A stretch of 64,000 nt of DNA from JALORV01 sp035498175 (GCA_035498175.1 DATKAJ010000105.1:12043-76042), one strand, 5' to 3'. Positions 41,789-50,059 are shown, counted from the stretch's first letter. Translations and numbers: made by a program. Notes: generated by a model from the letters alone, not told the origin.

Positions 41789-42646
41789 ATGATCGAGTGC
41801 TTTTCGGCGCTGCGCGAGCGTTGGCGCAACGACATCAGCGAGTCGCTCGAGTTTCTCGACATCGGCACCGGCGTCGCCACCGGCACGGTGACGCTGTGCA
41901 CGCTGGGCAGTGAGCAGGTGCGCGAATTCACCGCGGTCGGCCGTGCGGTCAACCTCGCTTCGGTGCTGGTGCACAACGCGCGTAAAGGCAAGCAGCTGCT
42001 GACGGACCACCAGACCTTCCGCAACGCGGCCGCGGTGATCGAGCAGTGGAAGGAGCCGTTCAAGATTCAGATCGAGAGCGTCGGCGAAAGCGGCCCCGAT
42101 TACGATGTCTATCAGGTCTTGCGGCTGCGGGCTGATGGCACGGAACCGTCGCCGGCGGCAGCGCCGTCGACGCCGGTCGCTCCGCCGATGCCGGCCTCGC
42201 GGCCACAGGTCTTCATCAGCTACGCGCACGCGGACCGCGACTGGCTGGACCAGCTGCACACGCACCTGCGCCCGTTCTTGAAGCGCGAGGACTTCGAGCT
42301 GTGGGACGACACGCGCATCGCGGCCGGGCAGATGTGGCGCAGCGAGATCGAGACCGCGCTCGCCCATGCGGGCGCCGCGGTGCTGCCGGTGACGCCGAAG
42401 TTCCTGTCGTCGGAGTTCATAGACCGGCACGAGCTGCCGCCGCTGTTCGAGGCGGCGCGCAAGCGCGGCCTGCGCATTTTCTGGCTGCCGGTATCGGCCT
42501 CGGCATACGAAGTGACCGAAATTGCCGGCTTCCAGGCGCTGCACGATCCGCGCACGCCGCTGGACCAGATCGGCCCCGCCGAGCGCAACGCGGCGCTGGT
42601 GGAGGTGTGCCGGCAGATCGCCGGGGCGCTGAAGAGGAGCGGCTAG
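41789..42646 (+). CDS. Half class III cyclase domain fused to a TIR domain
   Basis: A 285-residue protein. Residues 1-115 match only the second half of a class III adenylate/guanylate cyclase domain: GTGVATGTVTLCTLGS, REFTAVGRAVNLASVL, ARKGKQLLTD. The metal-binding aspartates lie in the missing first half. An Ala/Pro linker (116-138) leads to a TIR domain (139-285) with VFISYAHADRDW, LWDDTRIAAG and WRSEIETAL. An in-frame TAG six bases before the ATG rules out a longer form as the sequence stands. It is either a decayed cyclase-TIR receptor or a TIR with a non-catalytic dimerisation module. Confidence 0.75.
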   Translation: MIECFSALRERWRNDISESLEFLDIGTGVATGTVTLCTLGSEQVREFTAVGRAVNLASVLVHNARKGKQLLTDHQTFRNAAAVIEQWKEPFKIQIESVGESGPDYDVYQVLRLRADGTEPSPAAAPSTPVAPPMPASRPQVFISYAHADRDWLDQLHTHLRPFLKREDFELWDDTRIAAGQMWRSEIETALAHAGAAVLPVTPKFLSSEFIDRHELPPLFEAARKRGLRIFWLPVSASAYEVTEIAGFQALHDPRTPLDQIGPAERNAALVEVCRQIAGALKRSG

Positions 42647-42797
42647 CGCCGCGACGTCGCGAAAACGCGACTTATCCATTAGAAGGTTCTACCTCGAATG
42701 GAACGCGCCTGACGCAGCACAGGGCGGTTCTGCGCTCCTGACCCAGTATGGAAGCGTCCGATGAAGGTGGTCGGATGCAGCTGGAAAGGAGGTCCCA

Positions 42798-43172
42798 ATG
42801 GTCAGGCGTCAAGTCAAGACAAAAGGCACGGGAGTCCGGCGGCAGGTCACCGAGGCGGCCCGGCACGCGCCGACCGCCCTTGCGGTACCGCCGAAGACGA
42901 AGGCGATGATGAAGGCCAGGCTCGAGACTGCGGGGCGCAAGCTCCAGGCCACGGGCAACGCTGCCGGCAAAGTCGCGCGCAGTTCGATGCGCGAGATGAC
43001 CGTCGCGGTGAAGGCCTCGCGTGAGCCGATGGCGATGCTCTGGCGCAATGTCAGGCTCGCAGGCCGCCACATCGCGCGCAGCGCCGCCGAGGCGTGGAAT
43101 GAAGTCGCGCCCGCGCGCAAAGAGGTGATGAAACTGCCTGTTGCGCGTCCGGCTCGTCGACCGGCTGCGTAG
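42798..43172 (+). CDS. Basic Ala/Arg/Lys-rich small protein
   Basis: A 124-residue, strongly basic protein without a recognised family. AAAGGAGGT six bases before the ATG is an almost ideal ribosome site and decides the start. The sequence (KAMMKARLETAGRKLQATGNA, MREMTVAVKASREPMAMLWRN) suggests amphipathic helices that could bind nucleic acid or membranes. High expression is inferred from the ribosome site. Confidence 0.72.
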   Translation: MVRRQVKTKGTGVRRQVTEAARHAPTALAVPPKTKAMMKARLETAGRKLQATGNAAGKVARSSMREMTVAVKASREPMAMLWRNVRLAGRHIARSAAEAWNEVAPARKEVMKLPVARPARRPAA

Positions 43173-43377
43173 TGGCGCAGTAGCTCGGCGCCGGCGGCAC
43201 CCTCCCTTCGCAGCCAGAAGGCGGGCGCCGGCGGCGCCGTTGTTTTCACAACGACGCTGCGCCGCCCAGGGCCGTCACGGCACTGGATCGGCGACCGGCT
43301 GCAGTGGAGAATCAGCCGCCCGCGCGCGAACCCGCAGTTCGGCCCGATCGCGGCCACTCCACTGGCAGGATGACCTC

Positions 43378-44181
43378 ATGTCGCTGACCCATATCCTCGT
43401 CGACTTCGACAACGTCAAGCCGAGCGCGTCTGACATCGCGCTGGCACACGGCGCCAGCCTGCGGCTGGCCATCGTGCGCGGCCCGCAGCCGACACGCTAC
43501 GAAGCCGATCTGGCCGAAACGCTGCACGCGATGGGCGATCACGTGAGTTTCAGCCGCTGTGCCAAGGCGGGCAAGAACGCGGCCGACATGCAGATCGCGT
43601 TCCATATCGGCGAGATCGTCGCCGCGCTGGATTCGGGTGCGGAGAGAACGACGCGCTTCATCGTCATCTCGCGCGACAAGGGCTTCGAGCCGCTGATGGC
43701 CTATCTGCGCGGCAAGGGCTTCAGCGCTGCGCTGGCGCCGAGCTTCAAGGCCGCACTCGGCGGGGCAGTCGCTGCGGAGAAGGTCGCGCACAAACCGGCG
43801 AAGAAGCGCGCAGCCAAGACACCGGCAGCTAAAGCCGCAGCACCGGTGAAGGCCCCCGCACCCAGGGCGCCAGCCGCGAAGAAGGCGGTGAAGAAGAAGG
43901 CTGAGGCACCGGCCAAGGCCGCGCCGCCGCCCAAGAAGAGCGCGCACGCCGCCAAGCCGGCGGATGACCAGCTCGCGCGCGTGATCGAGAGCCTGCAGCG
44001 CATGGGCGACAACAAGCGCCCGGCCAAGCGCAAGGGGCTGGTGCGGCACATTGAATCGCATCTCGGCCGCACGCTGACGCCGCAGCAGCTCGAGGCGCTG
44101 GTCGATCGCCTCGCCCACGACGGCGTGCTGGCCTTTGACGGCAACAAGGTCGACTACCGGCTGCCGAAGGCGAGACGCTAG
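43378..44181 (+). CDS. NYN-domain (PIN-like) nuclease with Ala/Lys linker and C-terminal domain
   Basis: A 267-residue protein. The NYN domain (1-125) has the acidic centre of PIN-like RNases: Asp9, Asp11-Asn12 (VDFDNVK), Asp70 (KNAADMQIAFHIGEI) and Asp100 (SRDKGFEPL). A low-complexity Ala/Lys/Pro segment (about 138-205) is followed by a helical C-terminal domain (RKGLVRHIESHLGRTLTPQQ, VDYRLPKARR) that resembles a small winged-helix RNA-binding unit. It probably acts on RNA. The start at 43378 immediately precedes the conserved strand. Confidence 0.8.
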   Translation: MSLTHILVDFDNVKPSASDIALAHGASLRLAIVRGPQPTRYEADLAETLHAMGDHVSFSRCAKAGKNAADMQIAFHIGEIVAALDSGAERTTRFIVISRDKGFEPLMAYLRGKGFSAALAPSFKAALGGAVAAEKVAHKPAKKRAAKTPAAKAAAPVKAPAPRAPAAKKAVKKKAEAPAKAAPPPKKSAHAAKPADDQLARVIESLQRMGDNKRPAKRKGLVRHIESHLGRTLTPQQLEALVDRLAHDGVLAFDGNKVDYRLPKARR

Positions 44182-44276
44182 GCTGTTACCGAAGGTTACG
44201 AACTGCCGTCGGCTGCGCACCAGCGCGGACCGTTGGATCGACATGGGCGCGCTTCGCGCCGCTCAAGGAGTCGTCG

Positions 44277-44477
44277 ATGCCAGGCAAGTTCATGACCATC
44301 ACCCTCGCTGCCGCCGGCGCGGCCCTGCTTTCAGCCTGTGTCGTGGTACCCGCGCCCGGGCCCGGACCCTACGCATACCGCCCCGCGCCGGTTTATGCGG
44401 GCGTGGTGGTGCCGCCGGCCGCGGTCGTCGTCGCGACACCGCCGCCCCGCTGGGGCTGGTATGGCCGGCACTGGTGA
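44277..44477 (+). CDS. Small proline-rich lipoprotein
   Basis: A 66-residue lipoprotein with lipobox LLSAC (Cys21) followed by a short Pro/Val/Tyr-rich region ending RWGWYGRHW. Similar tiny VVVPAPGP...YYRP lipoproteins are frequent in proteobacteria and have no assigned role. AAGGAG lies upstream of the ATG at about nine bases. It is probably anchored in the outer membrane, because no Asp follows the cysteine. Confidence 0.75.
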   Translation: MPGKFMTITLAAAGAALLSACVVVPAPGPGPYAYRPAPVYAGVVVPPAAVVVATPPPRWGWYGRHW

Positions 44478-44587
44478 TCGGGCCTTCGTGAGAACGAAAG
44501 GGTCTGAGGAGGTATCCATCGCGCGGACGCTGTCGAGCACATGAAGGAAGGCCGGTGTAGATTCGCTCGGTAGCGGCTTCCGCAGCG

Positions 44588-45883
44588 ATGAGCACACGGC
44601 CTTTCGATCTGGTGTTGTACGGCGCGACCGGTTTCGTCGGTCGCCGCGCGGCCGCGTATCTCGCGACGCGTCGCCTGCGCCGGAAACTGCGCTGGGCGAT
44701 TGCCGGCCGCGACCCGGCGAAGCTGGCCGCACTGCGCGATGAGATCTCCCGCGACAAGGGCACGCTGCAGCCGCCGGGGATTGTCCTCGCCGACAGCGGT
44801 GATGTCGCGGCAGTCGAGGCGATGGCGGCGTCGACCCGCGTGCTGATCACAACGGCCGGGCCGTTCGCGCTCTATGGCGACGCGATCGTCGATGCCTGCG
44901 CGCAGCACCGCACACATTACGCCGACATCACCGGCGAGACGACCTGGGTGCGACGCGTGATCGATCGCCTGCATGCACGCGCGGCGCGCGACGGCACGCG
45001 CATCGTGCCGTTCTGTGGCTTCGACTCGGTGCCCTCGGATCTCGGCGCGCTGCTGCTCGCGCGCTACATCGAGTCGGAATACAGCGCGCCCTGCGTCGAA
45101 GTCAGGGGCTATTTCCGCATGATGGGCGGGTTCAACGGCGGCACGCTGGCAACCAATGCCCATCGCTTCGAGGCCGGCGAAGTCGAAACCGGCCGGGATC
45201 CGTTCCTGCTGAATCCGCGTTCCCGCCATTCGGCGAGCGAGCTGGTGGCCAACCAGGACGTGCGCACACCGCACTACGACGAGGCGGTCGGCGGGTGGGT
45301 CGCGCCGTTCATCATGGGCTCGATCAACACCCGCGTGGTCCGGCGCAGCGCTGCGTTGAATGCCGCTTACGGCACGCCGTACGGACCGCACTTCAGCTAC
45401 CAGGAGTACATGCGGATGGGCGGGTCGCTCGCCGGTGCGAAGGCGGTTGCGTTCACCGTCGGCCTGCGCACGTTCGAGCGCGTGATGGAACACCGGAGCG
45501 CGCGCACGGTGCTCGGCGCGATGCTGCCGCGGCCGGGAGAGGGACCGTCCGAGGAGGCCATGGCGCGCGGCTGGTTCAAGACCGATCTCGTGGGTCGCAC
45601 GGCCGACGGCCGCAGCGCGTGGGCGCGGATCGGGTACGACGGCGATCCGGGCAATCGCGCGACGCTGCGCATCCTGTGCGAGGGCGGGCTGGCGCTGGCC
45701 TTCGACGGAGCGAAGCTGCCCGGCGGACCGAAGCGCGGCGGCGTGCTGACGCCTGCGACCGCGATCGGCGAAACGCTGGTGCCACGGCTGCGCGCAGCCG
45801 GATTCGAAATCAGCGTCGGGCGCGAACCGATCGCCGGACGACGGCGTCAGGACACTTCGCGCGCGAGCGCACCCATCACGTAG
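44588..45883 (+). CDS. Saccharopine dehydrogenase-like trans-acting reductase
   Basis: A 431-residue NAD(P)-binding protein of the saccharopine dehydrogenase-like/trans-acting enoyl reductase family. The Rossmann start LYGATGFVGRRAA, the block TTAGPFALYG and CGFDSVPSDLGAL are hallmarks. Mycobacterial relatives act in lipid assembly, and most bacterial ones are uncharacterised, so a reductase of lipid or quinone intermediates is only a guess. Its 3' end overlaps the convergent SDR gene by 37 bp. Confidence 0.85.
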   Translation: MSTRPFDLVLYGATGFVGRRAAAYLATRRLRRKLRWAIAGRDPAKLAALRDEISRDKGTLQPPGIVLADSGDVAAVEAMAASTRVLITTAGPFALYGDAIVDACAQHRTHYADITGETTWVRRVIDRLHARAARDGTRIVPFCGFDSVPSDLGALLLARYIESEYSAPCVEVRGYFRMMGGFNGGTLATNAHRFEAGEVETGRDPFLLNPRSRHSASELVANQDVRTPHYDEAVGGWVAPFIMGSINTRVVRRSAALNAAYGTPYGPHFSYQEYMRMGGSLAGAKAVAFTVGLRTFERVMEHRSARTVLGAMLPRPGEGPSEEAMARGWFKTDLVGRTADGRSAWARIGYDGDPGNRATLRILCEGGLALAFDGAKLPGGPKRGGVLTPATAIGETLVPRLRAAGFEISVGREPIAGRRRQDTSRASAPIT

Positions 45884-46695
45884 CGCACCCACGACTTTGG
45901 TGCCGACCGCGTCGCGAGCACCGTCGCTCGATTCAGGATGCCCGGCACCACGATGTCGTCGCCACGCAGGCAGGCCCGGTAGCCTTGCGCTGCCACCTCG
46001 TCGACGTCGCTGACGAGCAGACCTGGAATGCGATCGAGCCCCGCCTGCTTGCGCCGTGCGGTGGCGAGCATGTTGGTCGCGGTGATGCCCGGGCAGAGCG
46101 CGGTCACGGTCACGCCACTGCCGCGCAGTTCCTCGCGCAGTGATTCCGACAGCGACAGCACGTACGCCTTGGTCGCCGCGTAGGTGGCGAGCATCGGCAC
46201 CGGCTGGAACGAAGCGATCGAAGCGACGTTCAGCACTCGGCCGTGGCCGCGTTTGACCATCGCCGGCACGAACTGCGCCAGCATCGCCGTCAGGCCGGCG
46301 ACGTTGAGGTCGATCAGCGCCCGATGGGTCGCCGCGGTCATGCGGACGAAGCGGCCCGACTCCAGCACGCCGGCGTTGTTCACGAGGACGTCGATCGCAA
46401 AGCGGTGCCGGCTAAGCTGAGCGGCGAGGCGGCCCGCGGCCAGAGGCTGCGCGAGGTCCGCAGGCAGCACCAGGACCTGCGCGCCGGTTGCCTTGTGCAG
46501 CTCGTCCGCGAGTGCGCGCAGCTTGTCCACGCTGCGGGCCACCAGCACGATGCGATGTCCGTCGCGCGCGAAGCAGCGCGCCAGCGCCGCACCGATGCCC
46601 GACGACGCGCCGGTGATCAGCACATTTTCATGCGCTCGCGCGGCTGCGGAGCGCTTCGCGCCGCCGCGCGTTTTTCCCGCCTTCGTGCGTGCCAT
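45847..46695 (-). CDS. Short-chain dehydrogenase/reductase
   Basis: A 282-residue SDR with a basic N-terminal extension. The cofactor loop TGASSGIG (about 28-35), NNAG, catalytic Ser in VASIAS and Tyr-x3-Lys (YAATKAY) are all present. Relatives of this type include DltE/YqjQ-like enzymes acting on lipids or ketones. GGGGAGG five bases before the ATG fixes the start, which lies 68 bp inside the 3' end of the upstream lysR gene. The two are therefore probably one transcript. Confidence 0.9.
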   Translation of the reverse strand: MARTKAGKTRGGAKRSAAARAHENVLITGASSGIGAALARCFARDGHRIVLVARSVDKLRALADELHKATGAQVLVLPADLAQPLAAGRLAAQLSRHRFAIDVLVNNAGVLESGRFVRMTAATHRALIDLNVAGLTAMLAQFVPAMVKRGHGRVLNVASIASFQPVPMLATYAATKAYVLSLSESLREELRGSGVTVTALCPGITATNMLATARRKQAGLDRIPGLLVSDVDEVAAQGYRACLRGDDIVVPGILNRATVLATRSAPKSWVRYVMGALAREVS

Positions 46696-47581
46696 CGCGC
46701 CTCCCCATATTTGTCTTCCGGTGGCGCCCGTCGCCGATCGCTTCGGCCAGCGCCCGCACGCGAGCGGAGGGCGCCTCGCGCCGCCACACCAGCAGCGTAC
46801 GCGCGCTGCGATAGCGGCCCTGCATCGGGTACACGGAAAGTTGACGGCGCTCAGTGAACGTGTCGAGCACGATCTTCGGCAGCATCGCGATGCCCATGCC
46901 GGCCACCGCGCAGCCGAGGATCGCGTGATACGAGCCCATCTCGATGACACGCTCGACCTGCACGCCGTGCTCGGCGAACCACGCCTCGAGCCGCATGCGA
47001 TGCGGGCAGCCGTGCTCGAACACCAGCAGCGTGCGGCCATGCACATCCTTGGGCGTGCGGATCGGCGGATGGTCGGGGCCGGCCACAATCACGTAGTCCT
47101 CGATCCACGCGACCTCGGATGCAAGGCGCTCGTCACTGACGGGCTCGGCGACCAGCGCTGCATCGAGCTCACCGGAGACTACCGCCGGGACAAGCTCGCG
47201 CGGCGCCCCGGTGCGCAACTCGACCGTGATCGCCGGATGGCGCTTCGCCAGCAGTGCCAGCGGGCGCGGCAGGCGCGCCGCCGCGGTGCTTTCCATCGAT
47301 CCCAGCCGCAGCACGCCGCGCGGGCCAGTTTCCTGCAGCGCCTCGCGCGCCTCGGTCGCGAGTGCGAGCAGTCGGTCGGCGTAGCCGAGCAAAACGTTGC
47401 CGGCCGGGGACAGCTGCAGGCGCCGGCCTTGACGCACGAAGAGCTCGACGCCGAGATCCTCCTCGAGCTTGCGCACCCGGGTCGTCACGTTCGACTGCAC
47501 GCGGTGCAGCCGGTCGGCCGCGCGCGTAACGCCGCCGGCCGATACCACCGTGCGAAAGACAAGCAAGTCAGACAGTTCCAT
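46628..47581 (-). CDS. LysR-family transcriptional regulator 2
   Basis: A 317-residue LysR regulator. The DNA-binding part (MELSDLLVFRTVVSAGGVTRAADRLHRVQSNVT is its region 1-33) and the effector domain (LRLGSMESTAAARLPRPL) resemble the YwfM/CysL-like group. The last 40 residues are basic and overlap the SDR gene. It is divergent from the 58-residue small gene at 47736. An ATTC-N9-GAAT dyad with T-N11-A geometry lies in the 154 bp between them, so mutual control is likely. Confidence 0.9.
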   Translation of the reverse strand: MELSDLLVFRTVVSAGGVTRAADRLHRVQSNVTTRVRKLEEDLGVELFVRQGRRLQLSPAGNVLLGYADRLLALATEAREALQETGPRGVLRLGSMESTAAARLPRPLALLAKRHPAITVELRTGAPRELVPAVVSGELDAALVAEPVSDERLASEVAWIEDYVIVAGPDHPPIRTPKDVHGRTLLVFEHGCPHRMRLEAWFAEHGVQVERVIEMGSYHAILGCAVAGMGIAMLPKIVLDTFTERRQLSVYPMQGRYRSARTLLVWRREAPSARVRALAEAIGDGRHRKTNMGRRDGTHEGGKNARRREALRSRASA

Positions 47582-47665
47582 TGATGGTTCCCTTCGCCAA
47601 GGCGCGTCGCGCTCTTGCGCTCCAGCCTTGCTTCATCTCGAAACAAGATGAACCTGATCCAAATA

Positions 47666-47682
47666 ATTCATTTTTCAGGAAT
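47666..47682. promoter_or_regulatory. LysR box candidate
   Basis: ATTC and GAAT arms with a 9-base spacer give a T-N11-A motif in an AT-rich patch between lysR 2 and the small gene. Confidence 0.45.
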
Positions 47683-47735
47683 CGAATCCTTGCATAGATT
47701 GCGGCCATCGTCACTCGCCCCTCCAGGAGACAGCG

Positions 47736-47912
47736 ATGAACCCGAGCCCCGTCACAGACAGCACCGCCCTGTACCACTCCGCGCGCCGGGCACGCGCACT
47801 GGCGGTCGGCGACGCGTTGGCGCATTTCGCGACCGCCGCAGGGCGCGCCTGGACCCGCGTTGTAGTGCGTGGCCGCCGCCGGCTGCGGCTGCGTGGGGTT
47901 GCCGGCGCCTGA
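47736..47912 (+). CDS. 58-residue Arg-rich small protein
   Basis: A complete small frame behind AGGAGA, with seven bases to the ATG. The product starts MNPSPVTDST, continues with an amphipathic helix (YHSARRARALAVGDALAHF) and ends in an Arg-rich stretch (VVVRGRRRLRLRG). It has its own likely promoter region shared with lysR 2 and a strong intrinsic terminator 19 bp after the stop. That arrangement makes it a convincing independent gene. Similar tiny Arg-rich proteins occur next to LysR genes in proteobacteria, and the function is unknown. Confidence 0.68.
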   Translation: MNPSPVTDSTALYHSARRARALAVGDALAHFATAAGRAWTRVVVRGRRRLRLRGVAGA

Positions 47913-47930
47913 GCAGGCATGAAACCCGCG

Positions 47931-47961
47931 ATGCGGCGCACCAAGATGTGCCGCATTTTTT
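47931..47961 (+). terminator. Intrinsic terminator after the small gene
   Basis: ATGCGGCGCAC pairs with GTGCCGCAT (two-base bulge) and is followed by six T residues. It should end transcription from the small gene before the bufferin operon. Confidence 0.82.
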
Positions 47962-47969
47962 CGGCCGAC

Positions 47970-47998
47970 TGTAATGCCAACCCCGGAATCTCCGACTA
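47970..47998 (+). promoter_or_regulatory. ECF-like promoter for the bufferin operon
   Basis: TGTAAT (47970-47975), a 17-base spacer and CGACTA (47993-47998) resemble the GTAA/CGA class of ECF sigma promoters that precede DUF2282 operons in other proteobacteria. It starts just after the terminator, 59 bp before the precursor gene. No sigma factor gene is in the window. Confidence 0.5.
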
Positions 47999-48056
47999 CG
48001 CTGCCGTACCGCCCCGGCCATCGGGCGCGGGACGCCAACCCGACAGGAGATCACCG

Positions 48057-48347
48057 ATGAATCATCGTCATTCACTGGCCGTCACCGCGTTCGCGCTCGC
48101 GGCCGTCGTCGCGGGCGCCGTCATGGCCCAGGAAAAGGGCCCGGTCAAGCCGCAAACCGACAAGGAGAAGTGCTACGGCGTGGCCAAGGCCGGGCAGAAC
48201 GACTGCGAGGCCGGGCCGGGCACCACCTGCGCCGGGACCTCGAAGACAGACTACCAGGGCAACTCGTGGAAGTACGTGGCGAAGGGCACGTGCACGTCGA
48301 TGACGACGCCGAAGGGCAAGGGATCGCTCACCCCCGTCAAGATGTGA
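48057..48347 (+). CDS. bufA1: Bufferin precursor (DUF2282, BufA1-like)
   Basis: A 96-residue precursor of a copper-binding RiPP. A signal peptide (1-24, ending VMAQ) is followed by a mature chain with four cysteines at 39, 50, 58 and 79 in the DUF2282 pattern: EKCYGVAKAGQNDC, then CAGTS and GTC. In characterised bufferins the MNIO enzyme converts core cysteines to thiooxazoles that sequester copper in the periplasm. AGGAGA precedes the ATG. The genes for modifying enzyme, partner and DoxX protein follow in order. A strong stem-loop separates this gene from bufB. Confidence 0.9.
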   Translation: MNHRHSLAVTAFALAAVVAGAVMAQEKGPVKPQTDKEKCYGVAKAGQNDCEAGPGTTCAGTSKTDYQGNSWKYVAKGTCTSMTTPKGKGSLTPVKM

Positions 48348-48366
48348 TCGCCTGATTGAGAGAGCG

Positions 48367-48394
48367 CCGCGGCCGCCCACACGGACGGCCGCGG
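48367..48394 (+). promoter_or_regulatory. GC stem-loop between precursor and enzyme genes
   Basis: CCGCGGCCG and CGGCCGCGG form a perfect 9-bp all-GC stem with a 10-base loop. The second arm ends one base before the bufB ATG and covers its weak GCGGA ribosome site. There is no T tract. It probably lowers enzyme synthesis relative to precursor or protects the precursor mRNA 3' end. Confidence 0.6.
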
Positions 48395-48395
48395 A

Positions 48396-49256
48396 ATGAT
48401 GCTGATGTCGACCCACGCCATGCTGACCGGCGGTCTCGGACTCAAGCCGCAGCACTTCGAAGCGGCGGACGCCTGCGCTGCGCCGGGGCTGTGGTTCGAG
48501 GTCCACGCCGAGAACTACATGGTCGACGGCGGGCCGCGGCTCGCGTGGCTCGAACGCATCCGCGCATCGCATCCGCTGTCGCTGCACGGCGTCTCGCTGT
48601 CGCTCGCGGCCGATGCGCCGCCGGACCCACGACAGCTCGAGCGTCTCGCGGCGCTGGTCGATCGCGTCGAGCCCGCGCTGGTGTCCGAGCACCTCGCCTG
48701 GAGCACGTGGCGCGGCGCCTATCGGCCGGACCTCCTGCCCGTCCCGCGCAGCCGCGAAGTTCTGCAGCGCGTGGTCGACAACATCACCTGCGTGCAGCAG
48801 CGACTAAGGCGCCGAATCGCTCTCGAGAACCCGTCGCATTACCTGCGCTTCGATGCGCACGAGTATGGCGAAATCGAATTCCTGGTCGAGATCGCGCGCC
48901 GCAGCGGCTGCGCGCTGCTGCTCGACGTCAACAACGTGCACGTCAGTGCCAACAACCTAGAATACTCGGCCGCGGAGACCCTCGATGCGGTGCCCGCAGA
49001 ATGGGTCGAGGAGATCCACCTGGCCGGCCACAGCGCTGACCCGAACCTCGGAGACGTGCTGCTGATCGACTCCCACGACGCTCCGGTTGCGGCCGCCGTA
49101 TGGGCGCTGTACGAGCGCTTGATCAACCGCATCGGCCCGCGCCCGACGCTGGTCGAGCGCGACGAGAACGTGCCCGGCTTCGATGAACTGCTGAGCGAGC
49201 GCGATCACGCGCACTCGCTGCTGTCGCTGCATCAGCCGCTCGCGCAGGCCGCCTGA
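48396..49256 (+). CDS. bufB: MNIO-family RiPP-modifying enzyme (DUF692, BufB)
   Basis: A 286-residue multinuclear iron oxidase with a TIM-barrel fold. Metal-ligand blocks are visible: FEVHAENYM, LHGVSLSL, SEHLAW, LDVNNVHVSANNL, IHLAGHS, IDSHDAP and the late Glu in VERDENVP. It should oxidise cysteines of the DUF2282 precursor. The ATG at 48396 is used, and a second at 48405 is possible. The stop shares one base with the start of the DUF2063 gene, so the two are coupled, as in known MNIO/partner pairs. Confidence 0.92.
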   Translation: MMLMSTHAMLTGGLGLKPQHFEAADACAAPGLWFEVHAENYMVDGGPRLAWLERIRASHPLSLHGVSLSLAADAPPDPRQLERLAALVDRVEPALVSEHLAWSTWRGAYRPDLLPVPRSREVLQRVVDNITCVQQRLRRRIALENPSHYLRFDAHEYGEIEFLVEIARRSGCALLLDVNNVHVSANNLEYSAAETLDAVPAEWVEEIHLAGHSADPNLGDVLLIDSHDAPVAAAVWALYERLINRIGPRPTLVERDENVPGFDELLSERDHAHSLLSLHQPLAQAA

Positions 49257-50059
49257 TGCAGCTCGCCCTGCACGCCTATCAGGACGCGTTCGCGGCCGCG
49301 TTGCTCGCCGACGATCCTGCGGCCGACGCACCGGAGGAGCTGCGATCGTTGCTGGCGCAGCCCGGCTTTGCCGTCTACCGCAATACGGTGCTGAAAGGCT
49401 GCATCGACGCGCTGCAGGCGAACTTCCCGACGGTCGATCGGCTGGTCGGTGACGAGTGGTTCCGCGCCGCGGCGGCGATCCACGCGCGCGCGACGCTGCC
49501 GTCGCAGGTGTCACTGCTGGTCTACGGCGAGTCGTTCCCGGACTTCCTCGCCGCGTTCGAACCGGCGCAGGAGCTGCCGTACCTCGCGGATGTCGCGCGC
49601 GTCGACCGCGCGTGGACCGAGTCGCATGTTGCCGCGGACGATCCGCTGCTCGAACCCCCGGCGGTCGTGGCGCTCTCGCCCGCGCAGATGGCCACGACCG
49701 GCCTGCAGCTGCATGCCGCGACGCGCTGGCACTGGAGCGACGCCTGGCCGATCCACGCACTGTGGAGCCGCAATCGCAGCGAGTCGAGCGAAGAGCCCGC
49801 CGAGATTGTCTGGGCCGGCGAAGGCGTGCTGCTGACGCGACCGTACGGCGCGGTGCACTGCGCCGCGCTGTCGGGCGCCGGTGCCGCGTTTCTGGCCGCG
49901 TGCGCCACGGGTGCGAGCATCGAGCAGGCCGTGCTGGCCGCGCTGAGCGCCGAACCCGCGGCGGATATCGCTGCACTGATCCATCAACTGCTGGATGCCG
50001 GCGCGTTCAGCGCGCTGCAGCCCGCACAGCGCGACACCGCGCGCAAGGAGGAGGAATGA
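49256..50059 (+). CDS. bufC: DUF2063/HvfC-type MNIO partner (BufC)
   Basis: A 267-residue partner protein. The N-terminal DUF2063 domain (YQDAFAAALLADD, GFAVYRNTVLKGCIDALQANFP, VGDEWF) is followed by a C-terminal region that in related proteins supplies the precursor-binding (RRE-like) surface. It is needed for MNIO activity in characterised bufferin and related systems. It overlaps bufB by one base and the DoxX gene by four bases (ATGA), so the operon is tightly coupled. Confidence 0.9.
   Translation: MQLALHAYQDAFAAALLADDPAADAPEELRSLLAQPGFAVYRNTVLKGCIDALQANFPTVDRLVGDEWFRAAAAIHARATLPSQVSLLVYGESFPDFLAAFEPAQELPYLADVARVDRAWTESHVAADDPLLEPPAVVALSPAQMATTGLQLHAATRWHWSDAWPIHALWSRNRSESSEEPAEIVWAGEGVLLTRPYGAVHCAALSGAGAAFLAACATGASIEQAVLAALSAEPAADIAALIHQLLDAGAFSALQPAQRDTARKEEE

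Noticed and set aside
44478..44587. GAGGAGGT ribosome-like site at about 44507
   Set aside because: The following codons start with no ATG, GTG or TTG at proper spacing and meet a stop within about ten codons.
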